Source of the DNA: a cyanobiont of Ornithocercus magnificus
GTDB lineage: Bacteria; Cyanobacteriota; Cyanobacteriia; PCC-6307; Cyanobiaceae
Length of the DNA: 64,000 nt
Reading direction: 5' to 3'
Assembly: GCA_007996965.1 (NCBI GenBank)
Contig: BIMP01000001.1
Span: forward strand, 434,001-498,000
Shown one piece after another: positions 50,886-60,979 of the stretch (the stretch's first letter is position 1; each line of letters opens with the position of its first letter). A program made the translations under genes and the position numbers. The notes under the pieces were generated by a model, which saw only the letters and a program-made list of their open reading frames with translations, did no database searches and was not told the origin of the DNA.

Positions 50886-51587
50886 ATGTCCAGGGAAAGC
50901 AACCCTGCGAAGATAAGCCTAGCCAATGCACCGATGCAGGTAAGTCATACACTGCTCGAAATCATCCGTAACTTGGATGGCGCTTGTCCTGAGCTTGTAG
51001 AGCGGAACAAGACGATCTTCTTCCCTGGGGATCCTGCTGAGCGTGTCTACCTAATCAGCCGCGGTGCTGTAAGGCTCTCAAGAGTTTACGAATCTGGTGA
51101 GGAAATCTCCGTTGCCTTACTGCGGGAAAATAGTTTGTTTGGCGTTTTGTCATTACTGACTGGACATAGATCTGATCGCTTCTATCATGCAGTTGCCTTC
51201 ACACGAGTTGAGATGGTTGCAGCTCCGGCTACATCAGTCCGGCAAGCCATCGAAAATGATACGCAGGTAGGACTCTTATTGCTTCAGGGGCTGTCGAGCC
51301 GGATTCTTCAGACTGAGACAATGATTGAGACGCTGACCCACCGAGATATGTCCTCACGCTTGGTCAGTTTTCTTCTAGTGCTTTGTCGTGATTTTGGTGT
51401 TCCTGATGGTGCAAGTATAACCATCGACCTGCGGCTTTCCCACCAGTCCATTGCTGAGGCTATCGGATCTACACGAGTTACTATCACCCGGCTATTGGGG
51501 GATTTACGTAAAGCTGGCATGGTAGAGATTGATCACAAGAGAATCACCGTGCTTGATCCAATCAGCCTTGCCAAGCGGTTTAGTTAA
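50886..51587 (+). CDS. ntcA: Global nitrogen regulator NtcA
   Basis: CRP-family transcription factor that binds 2-oxoglutarate and controls nitrogen assimilation genes. From ATG 50886: 233 residues. Cyclic-nucleotide-like domain has [13 protein letters not shown] and [17 protein letters not shown]; the C-terminal helix-turn-helix is [21 protein letters not shown], quoted in part: [15 protein letters not shown]. The end is SLAKRFS. A TTG at 50841 opens the same frame but lies in the putative promoter, so 50886 is preferred. Confidence 0.95.
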   Translation: MSRESNPAKISLANAPMQVSHTLLEIIRNLDGACPELVERNKTIFFPGDPAERVYLISRGAVRLSRVYESGEEISVALLRENSLFGVLSLLTGHRSDRFYHAVAFTRVEMVAAPATSVRQAIENDTQVGLLLLQGLSSRILQTETMIETLTHRDMSSRLVSFLLVLCRDFGVPDGASITIDLRLSHQSIAEAIGSTRVTITRLLGDLRKAGMVEIDHKRITVLDPISLAKRFS

Positions 51588-52230
51588 CTCTAGCACTAGT
51601 CAGGTTCCACGAGAGCTACTGTCTATTTACTGCACAGATGAGCTATTGTCTTGTTGATGACATTGAGTTTCATCTGGCTAGCTTCTAATTCTAATCGGGA
51701 AATCGTGTCGGCAAAGCGCACCTTTGCTTATTCAGACCGAGACCTTACCAAACTCTAGCGATGATAGCTATCCTAACTAGCGGCTTAATTAGTATCCTCT
51801 CCGTTAGTCTACTACTGCTAGTAAATTTTCAATTTCATGCGGGTCTATTCAATCTGAACTCCCTACAAATCTGGCTATAGTAGGGTCATAAAGCTTAAAA
51901 ACAGTAAATAAGGTTGAGCAAGTTTAAGCAACCACGCGTGATAATTTTGGAAAAAGCATAACAGGAATGGATCATTGCTCAAGTAAGTGCCGCTGACTTA
52001 TGACAGGAGTTAGCAAACTTTCAGGGACAATGTAGTTTCCCCTAGGAAGAACGAGCTCGACCACTAGGTCACGACATTACCATTGTATGGGATGCAGGTC
52101 TCAATAGTACAGGACTAGGCTCCTAGTGTGCAGGATCTTAGCAACTTTGGGCCCTAATAACCCTAAAAAATTGGCCAAACAATCAATAGAGCTAGGTAAT
52201 AACTGTGCACTCGCCATCCAACTCATTGAT
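51588..52230. other. Spacer with gene remnants, ntcA / pth
   Basis: 643 bases. Contains two protein-like fragments broken by stops and frameshifts (see pseudogene entry) and one 39-codon frame at 51761-51880 with a hydrophobic centre (MIAILTSGLISILSVSLLLL). That small frame lacks a Shine-Dalgarno sequence and I do not call it a gene. Confidence 0.45.
51648..52124 (+). pseudogene. Remnants of one or more decayed genes after ntcA
   Basis: Around 51665-51755 one frame reads SNREIVSAKRTFAYSDRDLT, protein-like, ending TAG. From 51941 to 52123 another reads VIILEKA-stop-QEWIIAQVSAADL-stop-QELANFQGQCSFP-stop-EERARPLGHDITIVWDAG and on to NSTGLGS-stop. Each stop (TAA, TGA, TAG) is one base from a sense codon and the text keeps its frame and character across them. 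Other picocyanobacteria, as I recall, carry one or two small genes between ntcA and pth; these could be their wreckage. Confidence 0.5.
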
Positions 52231-52845
52231 CTATATAGAGGCTTGAGCGCTATAGGCATTGAGCATATTGCCAGCACGCTCAAGGCCCTGCTCCTGAATC
52301 AAGATAACGCCGTCGGTAACCGTTTTCAAGACAGCATTAACGAGAGGATGTTCAATAGCCCGGAATTTACCCAACACGTGGGAAACAGCTAAGGAGCGGC
52401 GCTCTATAGGGTCCCGCCCTGGCGCTCCAATGCCAATCCGCAGGCGAGCAAAGTCTTGGCCTCCAAGGTGCTGAATCGCACTGCGCATGCCATTGTGACC
52501 GCCTGCTCCCCCTCGGGCACGCAGGCGCAGACGGCCAAGAGGCAAATCCATATCATCTACCAGGATGAGAAGCTGGTAGGGAGTGAGATCAAACCAGTCA
52601 AGGACAGCGCGGATTGAACGACCACTCTCATTCATGAAAGTGTCGGGCATGAGAAGTTTCAGTCTTCTAGTACCGAGGGTGACTTCAGCAAAATACCCCT
52701 GCAGCTTGGATTGTCTTTGAAAACCTACTCCTTCACGAGATGCAAGACAGTCAAGGGCCATGAAGCCGATGTTATGTCTGCTGCCAGCATACTTGCTGCC
52801 GGGATTACCAAGGCCTACAACTAGCTTCAGCTGTCCTGAATCCAT
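52231..52845 (-). CDS. pth: Peptidyl-tRNA hydrolase
   Basis: Recycles tRNA by cutting peptidyl-tRNA. 204 residues: VVGLGNPGSKYAGSRHNIGF with the catalytic-type His in RHN, PDTFMNESGRS, and LVDDMDLPLGRLRLRARGG with GGHNGMRSAI. Starts five bases after the tatA stop; psbH, tatA and pth therefore form one leftward operon. Confidence 0.95.
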   Translation of the reverse strand: MDSGQLKLVVGLGNPGSKYAGSRHNIGFMALDCLASREGVGFQRQSKLQGYFAEVTLGTRRLKLLMPDTFMNESGRSIRAVLDWFDLTPYQLLILVDDMDLPLGRLRLRARGGAGGHNGMRSAIQHLGGQDFARLRIGIGAPGRDPIERRSLAVSHVLGKFRAIEHPLVNAVLKTVTDGVILIQEQGLERAGNMLNAYSAQASI

Positions 52846-52850
52846 AGAGC

Positions 52851-53129
52851 CTAGTAGAGTGGAGGTGGCTTAGGTGGATTTTGTACTGGCTGAACGACTC
52901 TAGCCTCAGTAGAAGTTGTGGCTTTAGGAGCTTGTGCCTCCAGGGGTAGTTCCGACTCAGCCATAGCTTTGTTGATCTCCCGCTCAAACTCCTTGCTAGC
53001 AGTTTGGAATCCCTTCATGGTCTTGCCTAGAGTACGTCCAAGCTCAGGAAGACGCTTAGGACCGAAGACAACCAGAGCTACCGCACCGATAACCAGCATT
53101 TCGGGAAAACCGATGCCAAAAACGTTCAT
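52851..53129 (-). CDS. tatA: Sec-independent (Tat) translocase subunit TatA
   Basis: 92 residues. N-terminal membrane helix after MNVFGIGFPEMLVIGAVALVV, hinge FGPKRLPELGRTLGK and an amphipathic helix, then a proline-rich tail. The FGPKRLPELG motif is diagnostic. Only one TatA/B-type protein is seen, as in other cyanobacteria. Middle gene of psbH-tatA-pth. Confidence 0.93.
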   Translation of the reverse strand: MNVFGIGFPEMLVIGAVALVVFGPKRLPELGRTLGKTMKGFQTASKEFEREINKAMAESELPLEAQAPKATTSTEARVVQPVQNPPKPPPLY

Positions 53130-53143
53130 GCAGTCTTAAGGCC

Positions 53144-53344
53144 TCAAGCCACTCCGTTCCAGTTGACGTTAATGCCCTCAAGGATAAGAGATTTGTTGTA
53201 AAGCTGCAGAATCACTAGCAAGAATACTAGAAATAGAGCCATGAAAACTCCCATCACTGGCGTGGTACCCCAGCCGGGGACTACCTTGCCATACTCAGAA
53301 TTTAAGGGTCGGAGAAGATTTCCTAGCCGGGTGCGTTGAGCCAT
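53144..53344 (-). CDS. psbH: Photosystem II protein PsbH
   Basis: 66-residue small PSII subunit near the QB side. N-terminal basic, stroma-facing part ending [20 protein letters not shown], then one membrane span [19 protein letters not shown]. Length agrees with the cyanobacterial form. Head of the leftward operon and divergent from psbN across 85 bases, the usual cyanobacterial arrangement. Confidence 0.96.
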   Translation of the reverse strand: MAQRTRLGNLLRPLNSEYGKVVPGWGTTPVMGVFMALFLVFLLVILQLYNKSLILEGINVNWNGVA

Positions 53345-53429
53345 GGTTTTTTAAAAATGTCTGCTTACCAACCAAGCCTAGGTACTCTGGAGGCCGAGAT
53401 TCGGCAGGACTTGCCTGTCGTCAAAATTG

Positions 53430-53567
53430 ATGGAAACTTCGCCGGCACTCTCCGTAGGCATCACTGTACTTGCCGCGCTTCTTGGTTTAACAGGCTTTGG
53501 TCTCTATACCGCTTTTGGTCCCCCTTCTCGAAATCTAGACGACCCATTTGATGATCATGACGACTGA
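53430..53567 (+). CDS. psbN: PSII assembly factor PsbN
   Basis: 45 residues, ATG 53430: METSPALSVGITVLAALLGL, then TGFGLYTAFGPPSRNLDD and an acidic tail. One membrane span and the YTAFGPPS motif identify PsbN, required for assembly of the reaction centre and not a stable subunit. A longer frame over 53336-53551 lies in a different register and is rejected. Confidence 0.96.
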   Translation: METSPALSVGITVLAALLGLTGFGLYTAFGPPSRNLDDPFDDHDD

Positions 53568-54072
53568 AGAAGTCTAGCTTGAGTATATGCAAGAGTAAGC
53601 ACATTAGTGATAGCTGCTGGGATTGCGCTTGTTTAGCTATCCCAGTCAAATTTATGACTGTGGCTATTGCACATAGTTGGATTATAGGATCCTAAATCTT
53701 GATAGACAAGCACGTCTATCTATTGTAGTTATTTAGGCATTTCACAAGTGCTTATCTATAACGCACTACTAGCTACACAATAAGGTAAATCTTATCTGTG
53801 AATATCAGGCAAGTTTCATCCTGTAAATTAGCTAAGCGAGCCGTACACAGTACTGTCTTAAGCTTCATAAGCTACTACCAAAATAATAAACAGGATGGGA
53901 AAAATTTTCTAAGTCGCTAACCTCAATGCTAAGCTGTCTTTAATATGGCGGCAAAAAATTTCATAGGATTTCCCAACCCAATCGCCAGGACGGAGGCTGC
54001 TCATACATCGCAGTCTGACAAGGTACTGGAGCTAGAATAAGACGGCACATACAGATGAAGCTCGCGGTCTCC
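53568..54072. other. Spacer psbN / psbI
   Basis: About 505 bases, about 38 percent GC in a 60-base count. No supportable gene; no strong hairpin. It must hold the psbI promoter. Confidence 0.35.
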
Positions 54073-54192
54073 ATGCTCACTCTCAAGATTTCCGTTTACT
54101 CGGTCGTCTTCTTCTTCATCGGCATCTTTGTCTTTGGATTCCTGGCAAGCGACCCGAGTCGCGCTCCAAGTCGCAAAGATCTCGAAGACTGA
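54073..54192 (+). CDS. psbI: Photosystem II reaction centre protein PsbI
   Basis: 39 residues from ATG 54073: [20 protein letters not shown], then [19 protein letters not shown]. The MLTLKISVY start and the SDP-R-P-RKDLE end are diagnostic. An in-frame ATG at 54055 would add six residues (MKLAVS) but the shorter start matches the family. Sits beside D1 in PSII and stabilises it. Confidence 0.97.
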   Translation: MLTLKISVYSVVFFFIGIFVFGFLASDPSRAPSRKDLED

Positions 54193-54283
54193 AACTCAGA
54201 TGCTGCACTGGTTGTAGCATGACCAAAAAATGTGAGCCACTAGCATGGCAGGGCTACTGACTTGTGCAGCATCTTGAGCCTGG

Positions 54284-57208
54284 ATGGGGAGAAACTCGAT
54301 AGCTAAACTCATTGCATTTCTCAGTGCCGCAATTCAGGTTCTGAGCCCAGCTGTGCTACAGGCCCAGGAAATTTCAGATAGGGCGGGCATTGGCATAATG
54401 CCAGGCAAGCAGAATCCTAATTTAGGCATACCTCTAGTCCTTCAGCTTAGATCTGACCGGCAAAGTTATTCCGCTCGCCAGCGGCGATTTGTAGCTGAAG
54501 GCTCAGTCTCTGTCAATATCAGTGGTGGCCTACTGGAGGCCGATCGCATCGAATTTGATACTGACTCTAATACTTTCCTTGCAAAAGGTAATGTTCGCTT
54601 CCGCCGCGGTACTCAATACTTTCAAGCTAGCTCCTTGCTCTATAATTTTGTGCAGAAGTCTGGCGAGCTAAAAGATGTCTATGGTGTTCTTAATCTTGAA
54701 CTCACTTCTCTAGACTCGCAGCTGGGGCCAGGTAGTGCTGGTACCGCCTGGAAAGAGGATAACAAATTGGTCAATACTTGGGTAGTTCCTATCAATAGCA
54801 CACCTGCTAAAAAAGCCATAGCGTGCCCGCCAATATTGCCACCAACCCCTAAATGGCGCCCTCATCCTTGGGCTGCGACAGTTTGGGGTGGTCAGATGAT
54901 CGATGCCAACTTCGGCGATGTCTTCTTGCTCAATGGCCGTATGCGCCCAGAATACCTGCTTGGCGTCAGCCTACAGAGACGAATCTGGAGTCTCGGGCTT
55001 CTCAGTTTTGAAGTAGAGGTCAACTTGTTTGGCCACCGTGCCAACAAGCAGGCTGGCGGTCCCTTCAACCAAGAAGTTCCAAATGCAGACACTCCAACAC
55101 AAAATTTTGCTGAGAGCATTATAGGTATCGGCGGTAGATTGTGGTTACAGCCGTGGCTTAGTCTCGGATTTGTTGAGGGTATTAGTTACTACTCAATTCA
55201 TAGTAACTACGAGCGGACTTACCGCAAGCAATATGCCCGGCTTCTAAACTACCTAGGCATAGAACTAGAGGCAGCCATCTCTCGAAGGCTCTCTGTAGTA
55301 GGGCGTATCCACCACCGATCTGGTGTTTTCAGACTTTACAGCGGTGTAAAGGAAGGCAGCAATGCTTATCTAATAGGTGCCCGTTACCGCTGGGGTCAGG
55401 ACAAACCCCAGCGGTACCAGCCCCTCCTTTTCACTCTACCTATTGATTGCTACGACCTTAATCAAGGAAATCGCAAGCAACAGGTAGAACTAGGTCAAGC
55501 ACCTGAGTTAATTATACTAGATCATTCTCTTCCTAGAAAAACACTAACCCCACAACGTGATTTATCTCAGACTAACCAGTCCGATTTATCACCAGCACAA
55601 CAAGAGAGCTTGCGTGAGCTGATTATTAGCAGAATTAGTCAACATGTTGATAATATTCAGCCACGGCAGTGGCTAAATATAGAACAGCAGTTTGGAGTTC
55701 CTAGCAATGTAAAATATAATAGCTTAGAAATGCAGAATATTTATCGTGGGATCAAACTACAACAGTTTAATATTTCCAGTCGCGATCAGTCTATCGCTGG
55801 CAAAGCCAGCCGCTGGCGTATACAAGCAGCTAGGGTAAGAATCATGCCTAGATCCTGGTATTCTGACCGAATAGTATTTACTAATGATCCTTATACACCA
55901 GCGCAGACTTACATTGATGCTGAAAATGTAACAGTTAGCAGAGATAAAAAGGGCAATACTATTATCCACAGTGAAGGCAGCCGTCTAGTTATCGAAGAAC
56001 TATCTATTCCTGGACCTAGTCGTATACGGCGTCGACAAAAAGATGATGTGGGTAGCCGGTGGGTTATCGGTATTGACAATAAGGACCGCGGTGGATTTTA
56101 TATAGGTCGTAATCTAAGACCACTTGAATTCGGAGACGGTTACATTCTAAGGCTGCAGCCCCAATTTCTAGTACAGCGCAGTTTTGCTAGTACAGTACAA
56201 CCAAATCCTATGGCCAGCTTATTTGGTTTTGAAGCTAGGCTAACTGGCAAGGTTTTAGACTGGAATATAGAGACTAATGCTAATGTTAGCACGCTTAATT
56301 CTAGTGACTTCTTTAATGGAAGCCGCTTTTGGGGGGAATTACGCAAGGGTGCTACTTTGCCTTGGATTGGAGATATAAAGACGAGACTGTTCGGTACTTA
56401 TCGCTACAATGCCTGGAATGGGTCTCTCGGTAAAGCTAAAATCTACTCCTCTTATGGCATCTTTCTAGAACAAAGCGGTGAATGGGAATGGAAAAAGCTG
56501 AGCAACAACTATACTTGGCGCGCAGGTATTGGTAACTATAGAGCCGAGAGCTCTGCGAGTAACAGAATTGGCCTAAGTAGTTCTTGGCGCGCTAATATTT
56601 TGGGGTCTATAAGTAGCAGCTTCCCAGTCTGGCAGGGTCAGTTAGCATCCCTAACTCCACTAGGGGCTTACCGATACTCACCAGTAGCAATTGCTCCAAG
56701 CCTAATAATCCGTACAAACATCAATATGCAGCTGGCAACTTATAAGGCCAACAGATGGCAAAATACAATCAAGTTCAGTGCTGGACCAGTCCTTACTCTT
56801 GGTAATTTCAGCCACCGCTTTCTCGATTACACACAGCTGTCAGTGATTAGCAGCAGCACTCTAAAACAAGGAACCAGCCCGTTTAAGTTTGATCAAACTA
56901 CAGATCTTAGAACAGTAGATATTAACTTAACGCAGCAAATTGCTGGACCTCTACTGGCTAGCGCTAACGCTGCTATGAATATTGATTCTACCTCAGTAGT
57001 CTATGGCAATATAATCGACTCCAATGTCGAGCTAATCTGGCAGCGCCGTTCCTATAATGTTGGTCTTTACTATAACTTTTACAAGGGTATAGGTGGATTC
57101 CGCTTCCAGCTCAGGGATTTCAACTTTACAGGCACTGGTATACCATTCATTCCATACATTCCCACTGATTGGAGAGAGATCTTTTTTGAAAATATGCCAG
57201 TTGACTAG
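54284..57208 (+). CDS. DUF3769 outer-membrane protein, probable LptD-type LPS assembly
   Basis: 974 residues. A signal peptide (about 1-28, ending LQAQE), then an OstA/LptA-like domain around residues 60-140 (VAEGSVSVNISGGLLEADRI and FLAKGNVRFRRGTQYFQA), followed by a long stretch rich in alternating hydrophobic residues and Tyr/Trp, as in outer-membrane beta-barrels, ending near residue 974 with FENMPVD. This architecture is that of cyanobacterial LptD homologues (DUF3769). Function in inserting lipopolysaccharide is inferred from family. Confidence 0.8.
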   Translation: MGRNSIAKLIAFLSAAIQVLSPAVLQAQEISDRAGIGIMPGKQNPNLGIPLVLQLRSDRQSYSARQRRFVAEGSVSVNISGGLLEADRIEFDTDSNTFLAKGNVRFRRGTQYFQASSLLYNFVQKSGELKDVYGVLNLELTSLDSQLGPGSAGTAWKEDNKLVNTWVVPINSTPAKKAIACPPILPPTPKWRPHPWAATVWGGQMIDANFGDVFLLNGRMRPEYLLGVSLQRRIWSLGLLSFEVEVNLFGHRANKQAGGPFNQEVPNADTPTQNFAESIIGIGGRLWLQPWLSLGFVEGISYYSIHSNYERTYRKQYARLLNYLGIELEAAISRRLSVVGRIHHRSGVFRLYSGVKEGSNAYLIGARYRWGQDKPQRYQPLLFTLPIDCYDLNQGNRKQQVELGQAPELIILDHSLPRKTLTPQRDLSQTNQSDLSPAQQESLRELIISRISQHVDNIQPRQWLNIEQQFGVPSNVKYNSLEMQNIYRGIKLQQFNISSRDQSIAGKASRWRIQAARVRIMPRSWYSDRIVFTNDPYTPAQTYIDAENVTVSRDKKGNTIIHSEGSRLVIEELSIPGPSRIRRRQKDDVGSRWVIGIDNKDRGGFYIGRNLRPLEFGDGYILRLQPQFLVQRSFASTVQPNPMASLFGFEARLTGKVLDWNIETNANVSTLNSSDFFNGSRFWGELRKGATLPWIGDIKTRLFGTYRYNAWNGSLGKAKIYSSYGIFLEQSGEWEWKKLSNNYTWRAGIGNYRAESSASNRIGLSSSWRANILGSISSSFPVWQGQLASLTPLGAYRYSPVAIAPSLIIRTNINMQLATYKANRWQNTIKFSAGPVLTLGNFSHRFLDYTQLSVISSSTLKQGTSPFKFDQTTDLRTVDINLTQQIAGPLLASANAAMNIDSTSVVYGNIIDSNVELIWQRRSYNVGLYYNFYKGIGGFRFQLRDFNFTGTGIPFIPYIPTDWREIFFENMPVD

Positions 57209-57535
57209 AGCCTGTATAAGTTGAAAATTGCCCGAAACCAGCTGACTTACAGTCAGCTGGTTAAAGTGTTGATAAACTGCACACTATTCTAAATCTACCT
57301 CGTGCCTTCAGGAGGCAGGTATAACTACTAGATATTTACTCTTACAAGCGAGTTTTGCCTAGGAGCTGGTTGGTTAAGTTGACTGGTAAGGAGGTGATTT
57401 GGAGCGTAGTAGATCCTAGGTGATGGTGAGAAAACTCAGCCGTATCAGGTCTCACCAGGTCAGGTTGAGCTTCTTGGTGAGCTTTTACTGTAGCTAGTTA
57501 GGAATACTCGAGTAAAGTAGATTAATTAAACGGAC
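57209..57535. other. Spacer lptD-type gene / leuD
   Basis: 327 bases between convergent genes. Carries the perfect hairpin at 57236-57262; otherwise nothing I can support. Confidence 0.4.
57236..57262. terminator. Perfect hairpin between convergent genes
   Basis: AACCAGCTGAC (36 onward), loop TTACA, GTCAGCTGGTT: eleven pairs and a five-base loop, 28 bases after the DUF3769 stop. The T-run is weak, but the position between two convergent genes suits a terminator serving the rightward gene. Confidence 0.65.
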
Positions 57536-58162
57536 TCATTGGTTTATAGAGAATCCTTGCAAATATGGTAGGCTGGACATAGTTGTTACAAAACTCCCGC
57601 TATTAGCAAGTAACTGGGAAATCATATCCCAATTCCCAGTCATTAGCATCTCGCGAGACCCTTCAGGTATATGAACATGATAGCTAGACTGGGGTGAGTT
57701 GAGTCGCTGTCTCAGCACATCAAGTCTCCAGTGAGGTGTTGGATCTGCAAGTGCCAGCACTTGCAGACGTCTGATTTTTTCTTCTGCTGCAGTGGCGCAG
57801 GGAAGGCCAACTGCTAGACAATTATTGTAGAAAATCTCAGCAAAGCTTTGGCCAATTAGTGCTCTGATTCCCCACCGCATAAGTGCCTGTGGTGCATGCT
57901 CGCGACTTGACCCACAACCAAAGTTTTCGTTAACGATGAGCAGTGAGGCATTACGGTGTCCTTCTGCATCAAAGGGATGATGTCCCGCCATCTCTAGTCG
58001 ATCATCAGCAAATACATAACTGCCTAGTGTGTCAAAACTAACGCATTTGAGAAAGCGGGCAGGAATGATACGGTCGGTATCAATATCGTCACCGCTTATT
58101 GCAATGACTTGACCAGAAACCTCCCGGATTGGTCCACTTGGCAATGGAGAAAAATGGGCCAT
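57536..58162 (-). CDS. leuD: 3-isopropylmalate dehydratase small subunit
   Basis: Leucine synthesis, isomerises 2- to 3-isopropylmalate with LeuC. 208 residues: GDDIDTDRIIPARFLK and ENFGCGSSREHAPQALM are the family motifs. Thirteen bases after the leuC stop, same strand, so leuC-leuD is one operon as expected. Confidence 0.95.
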   Translation of the reverse strand: MAHFSPLPSGPIREVSGQVIAISGDDIDTDRIIPARFLKCVSFDTLGSYVFADDRLEMAGHHPFDAEGHRNASLLIVNENFGCGSSREHAPQALMRWGIRALIGQSFAEIFYNNCLAVGLPCATAAEEKIRRLQVLALADPTPHWRLDVLRQRLNSPQSSYHVHIPEGSREMLMTGNWDMISQLLANSGSFVTTMSSLPYLQGFSINQ

Positions 58163-58175
58163 ATTTTTAAAGAAA

Positions 58176-59588
58176 TTAACCAGAGGAAATTAGAAGACGT
58201 ACATCAACTACATGGCCATTGATAGCAGCTGCAGCCACCATTGCAGGACTCATCAATAAAGTTCTACCACTAGAGGATCCTTGACGACCTTTAAAGTTGC
58301 GGTTGCTAGAGCTGGCACTAATTTGCCGACCATGCAGGCGATCTGGGTTCATGGCCAAACACATTGAGCAACCAGGTTTGCGCCATTCGAAGCCAGCTGT
58401 GAGAAATACTCGATCGAGACCTTCTTCCTCAGCAGCCTGCGCTACCTGTTCGGAGCCAGGAACCACAAAAGCCTTAATGCCCTTAGCTACACAGCGATCT
58501 CGTACAATAGAAGCAGCCTCACGGAGATCGCTAAGCCGTCCGTTAGTGCAGCTACCTATAAAACAGACATCAACAGCCAGACCAATGATGGCAGACCCTG
58601 GCTGTAGATCCATATAATGATAGGCCTCCTCCGCAACCGCACGTTCTGCGGGCATGAGAAGTTCAGGTTTGGGTAATTGCTCGTCAACTGCTATGCTTTG
58701 ACCTGGGTTAATTCCCCAGGTCACTGTTGGTGCGATAGCCGCAGCGTCGAACTGAGTTTCTTTATCGAAAACAGCTTGAGGATCACTGGCTAGCGACAGC
58801 CACCATCTAACAGCACGAACCCAGTTATTTTTACTGGGTGCATAAGGCCGGCCCTTGAGGTAAGCGAAGGTGACAGCATCAGGGTTGATATAGGCACAGC
58901 GGGCGCCACCCTCAACTGCCATATTGCAGACAGTCATCCGCTCTTCCATTGAAAGGGAAACTACTGCTGGACCAGCAAACTCATACGCGTAGCCCACCCC
59001 AGCTTTGACTCCAAGCTCACGAATTACATGCAGGATTAGGTCCTTAGCGTAGACACCGGGTGATAGGCATCCTTCTATCCAGATCCGGTGGACATTCAGC
59101 TTGTTCATGACCAGGGTCTGACTGGCTAATACATCCCGTACTTGGGTAGTGCCTATTCCGACTGCAATAGCCCCAAAAGCTCCATGGGTACAGGTATGAG
59201 AATCACCGCAAGCTATTGTCATACCTGGTTGGGTCAAACCCAGCTCGGGAGCAATCACATGTACAATGCCCTGACGACCACTACCAACACCATTTAATGT
59301 AATTCCGTGACTGCGGCAGTTATTCTCTAGAGTCTTCAACATCTCCTCGGCAAGAGGATCTGCTAAGGGGCGTATTCGATCCGTCGTTGGAACAATGTGG
59401 TCAACAGTCGCAAACGTTAACTCGGGGCAGCGAACAGGCAAATTTCTCTCTTGTAGTGCCGCAAAGGCTTGGGGACTAGTTACCTCGTGAATTAGATGCA
59501 GGCCAATAAATAGCTGAGTGGACCTTCCGGGAAAATCTGCTACCCGATGCAGATCCCATACTTTGTCATACAGGGTGCCAGTACTCAA
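58176..59588 (-). CDS. leuC: 3-isopropylmalate dehydratase large subunit
   Basis: Carries the 4Fe-4S cluster of the isomerase. 470 residues of the aconitase family; cluster cysteines are in FIGSCTNGR and in [10 protein letters not shown], with [17 protein letters not shown] and [10 protein letters not shown] of the substrate site. Start ATG 59588 gives [16 protein letters not shown]. Followed by leuD. Confidence 0.96.
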   Translation of the reverse strand: MSTGTLYDKVWDLHRVADFPGRSTQLFIGLHLIHEVTSPQAFAALQERNLPVRCPELTFATVDHIVPTTDRIRPLADPLAEEMLKTLENNCRSHGITLNGVGSGRQGIVHVIAPELGLTQPGMTIACGDSHTCTHGAFGAIAVGIGTTQVRDVLASQTLVMNKLNVHRIWIEGCLSPGVYAKDLILHVIRELGVKAGVGYAYEFAGPAVVSLSMEERMTVCNMAVEGGARCAYINPDAVTFAYLKGRPYAPSKNNWVRAVRWWLSLASDPQAVFDKETQFDAAAIAPTVTWGINPGQSIAVDEQLPKPELLMPAERAVAEEAYHYMDLQPGSAIIGLAVDVCFIGSCTNGRLSDLREAASIVRDRCVAKGIKAFVVPGSEQVAQAAEEEGLDRVFLTAGFEWRKPGCSMCLAMNPDRLHGRQISASSSNRNFKGRQGSSSGRTLLMSPAMVAAAAINGHVVDVRLLISSG

Positions 59589-59623
59589 AGCTCAATACAC
59601 ATGAGTGGGAAACCTAGCTCTTG

Positions 59624-60886
59624 TCAAGAAAGTGCCAACCGCAAACGGTCGAGAGCGTAAGTGATGCTAAGAGTCTGAATGCCCAAACGACCATGTGCCC
59701 CGCTAAAGTACTTCTGCCAACTAGAGGTGATACCTGGACCTTCTAAAGCTAGGCATACTAGCCCTACAGGATTAGTAGGTGTGCCTCCTCCAGGACCTGC
59801 AACACCACTGATAGCTAGAGACCAGTTGCTAGCTAACCTGCTCCTGCAACCGGCTGCCATTGCTTCGACGACAGGCTTAGAAACAGCGCCATATTTGTCG
59901 ATCAACTCAGCTGGTACTCCCAACAGACTGCGTTTCACAGCATTACTGTAGGCGATGACACCTCCTAAAAAGACATTTGAGCACTTGGGGATAGCAGCAA
60001 GAGCGGCTGCAAGTCCTCCACCAGTGCATGACTCTGCTACAGCCAAAGTGTGATTGTGGCGCTGAAGTAGGTCAAGTACGACTGAAGCTAGGCTGTCGCC
60101 TTCGCGGCCATAGCAGTACCGACCTGTTCGGAGCAAAATCTCCCTTTCGAGAGAATCCAACATGTTCGCGGCCTGTGCAACATCTGAAGCCTGAACAGTA
60201 AGGCGCAGCTTGGTGGAACCTAAGCTAGTGTAAGGTGACAGAGTTGGATTTTTAGAGCCTAGCAAATCTGCTACACACTCAACTAGAGCAGGCTCACCAA
60301 CATCACTGAAGTGGAGCAGGCGGTTGATCAGGACGCCGCTATTGTAATTGCTATACTGCCTTAACCAAGGTACAGCAACGCGGCGCCACATTTCCCTCAT
60401 CTCCGAGGGTATTCCAGGAAAACTGAGGATAGTGAAGCCAGGTTTTGGTGTCCAGATCATTCCCATTGCTGTCCCTAAAGGATTAGGGAGAGCTTGGGCT
60501 CCTTGCGGCAGGTAAGTCTGTAGCCCCTGACTAGGGTCGGAATTTCCTGAGGCAGGAACCTTTGCCTCAGGCTCATCCCAAAGTTCTAAACGTTCCTCCA
60601 AGGGAGCATCAAAAGCAGCTGCCAAAGTCTTAATGGTGAGGTTATTTGAGGTTGAGCCGAGGCCACCAGTGGTTAATAAAACGCTGCAACGACTAGCAGC
60701 TTCTCGCACACATGATGCTAAGCTGCTAGAGTTATCACCAACGACAGTTTGGCGATAGTGCGGCTGACCCAAAGCTGCTAACTCCTCGGCTAGCCAGCGT
60801 GCATTGTCGTTGAGGATGTTGCCAAGTAGTAACTCGGTACCGATGCAGAGGATCTCGACACCCCGCTGTTCTTTTGCTTCAGTCAT
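59624..60886 (-). CDS. cinA: CinA-like competence/damage-inducible protein
   Basis: 420 residues: N-terminal molybdopterin-binding-like (COG1058) domain with EILCIGTELLLGNILNDNA and LLTTGGLGST, where TTGGLG replaces the usual GG(L/I)GPT; C-terminal nicotinamide mononucleotide deamidase (PncC) domain with AVAESCTGGGLAAALA and SNWSLAISGVAGPGGGT. A pyrophosphatase/NMN deamidase role in NAD recycling is established for family members; competence is not implied. Confidence 0.92.
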   Translation of the reverse strand: MTEAKEQRGVEILCIGTELLLGNILNDNARWLAEELAALGQPHYRQTVVGDNSSSLASCVREAASRCSVLLTTGGLGSTSNNLTIKTLAAAFDAPLEERLELWDEPEAKVPASGNSDPSQGLQTYLPQGAQALPNPLGTAMGMIWTPKPGFTILSFPGIPSEMREMWRRVAVPWLRQYSNYNSGVLINRLLHFSDVGEPALVECVADLLGSKNPTLSPYTSLGSTKLRLTVQASDVAQAANMLDSLEREILLRTGRYCYGREGDSLASVVLDLLQRHNHTLAVAESCTGGGLAAALAAIPKCSNVFLGGVIAYSNAVKRSLLGVPAELIDKYGAVSKPVVEAMAAGCRSRLASNWSLAISGVAGPGGGTPTNPVGLVCLALEGPGITSSWQKYFSGAHGRLGIQTLSITYALDRLRLALS

Positions 60887-60979
60887 GGCAATTACCGTAG
60901 TGTTGATGCTATCTATTTAGTCCTTTAGGAAATTGGTGCTAGTCATTTATTGAGCAAAGATTGACCCCATTCTGTCTAG

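Noticed and set aside
51761-51880. 39-codon hydrophobic frame after ntcA
   Set aside because: No Shine-Dalgarno sequence, sits among gene remnants, and matches none of the small photosystem subunits I know.
53336-53551. 71-codon frame between psbH and psbI
   Set aside because: It lies in a different register over psbN, whose 45-residue frame (53430-53567) matches the known protein exactly in pattern.
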